Position numbers and translations under genes: made by a program. Below, piece by piece: positions 5,433 to 5,484 of a DNA stretch of 5,484 nucleotides. Source of the DNA: Fimenecus sp052273625. GTDB lineage: Bacteria > Bacillota > Clostridia > Oscillospirales > Acutalibacteraceae. The stretch is from positions 1 to 5,484 of the forward strand of contig DAVZHW010000081.1 of NCBI GenBank assembly GCA_052273625.1. Reading direction: 5' to 3'. The notes beneath the pieces were generated by a model that ran no database searches, was not told the origin of the DNA, and worked only from the letters and a program-made list of their open reading frames with translations. How positions within the stretch are numbered: position 1 is the first letter of the stretch; each line of letters starts with the position of its first letter.

Positions 5433-5484
5433 AGGCTCCCTCTGACGAGGGAGCTGTCGTTTTTCGTAGAAAAATGACTGAGGG
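5433..5484 (+). repeat. Family A element, partial copy cut by the window edge
   Basis: Hairpin 1 is GCTCCCTC/GAGGGAGC (5435-5442 and 5447-5454) with loop TGAC. Hairpin 2 is GTCGTTTTTC/GAAAAATGAC (5456-5465 and 5469-5478) with loop GTA and one G-T pair. The tract TGAGGG then runs into the window end. The segment 5460-5484 matches 5027-5051 at 24 of 25 positions. Its orientation is the same as the left half of the complete copy. Confidence 0.8.

Larger units (their letters stand above)
4989..5484. other. Gene-free tract filled with palindromic repeats
   Basis: The 496 nt after the symporter gene hold no credible coding region. The one open frame of note (5067-5312, plus strand) runs across two unrelated repeat elements and has no plausible ribosome binding site or domain. 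The tract contains a terminator, two families of hairpin-rich repeats, a 40-nt direct repeat and AT-rich spacers. No tRNA, rRNA or CRISPR pattern was seen. Confidence 0.85.

Noticed and set aside
5001..5484. CRISPR array or integron-like attachment sites
   Set aside because: The repeats are palindromic, of two different kinds, unevenly spaced, and have no unique spacers of constant length. No cas or integrase gene is present.

Overview
The window looks like chromosome of an anaerobic, low-to-mid GC Gram-positive bacterium of the class Clostridia, possibly a gut Oscillospiraceae/Ruminococcaceae-type organism. Three things suggest this: a perfect CIRCE operator in front of a groES-groEL operon, Firmicutes-type strong GGAGG ribosome binding sites, and a 3' gene-free tract of short palindromic repeats of a style I associate with such genomes. 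The taxonomic placement is inference; there is no rRNA or species marker here.

Layout. Positions 4-42 hold a strong hairpin, probably the groESL terminator with its U-tract lost beyond the window edge. On the minus strand, groEL (146-1780) and groES (1800-2084) form the chaperonin operon, read leftward from a promoter at about 2151-2178 with a CIRCE operator at 2119-2145 over the expected transcription start, so HrcA heat-shock repression is expected. On the plus strand, diverging from it, lie a membrane protein of the O-antigen ligase/polymerase (Wzy_C) superfamily (2282-3595) and a MelB-like GPH-family sugar:cation symporter (3579-4988). These two overlap by 17 bp and must be cotranscribed. 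The operon ends at a good intrinsic terminator (5001-5031).

Positions 4989-5484 contain no credible gene. They are filled with palindromic repeats of two families. Family A (5001-5135 and a partial copy from 5433 to the window edge) is built from half-units of two hairpins plus a GAGGGAGAGA tract. Its copies differ by compensatory changes that keep the hairpins, and its first hairpin is the terminator of the sugar symporter gene. Family B (5163-5248, and a related, apparently interrupted copy at about 5306-5427) has a perfect 12-bp terminal inverted repeat and internal hairpins. At the right edge a family A copy appears to sit inside, or directly against, a family B copy.

How the genes work together: GroES/GroEL is the housekeeping protein-folding machine and has no functional tie to the divergent pair. 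The overlapping pair joins a glycan polymerase/ligase-type membrane protein with a sugar symporter. The coupling is clear in the sequence, but a shared pathway is only a hypothesis. I see no clearly new protein system; the most unusual content is the repeat tract.
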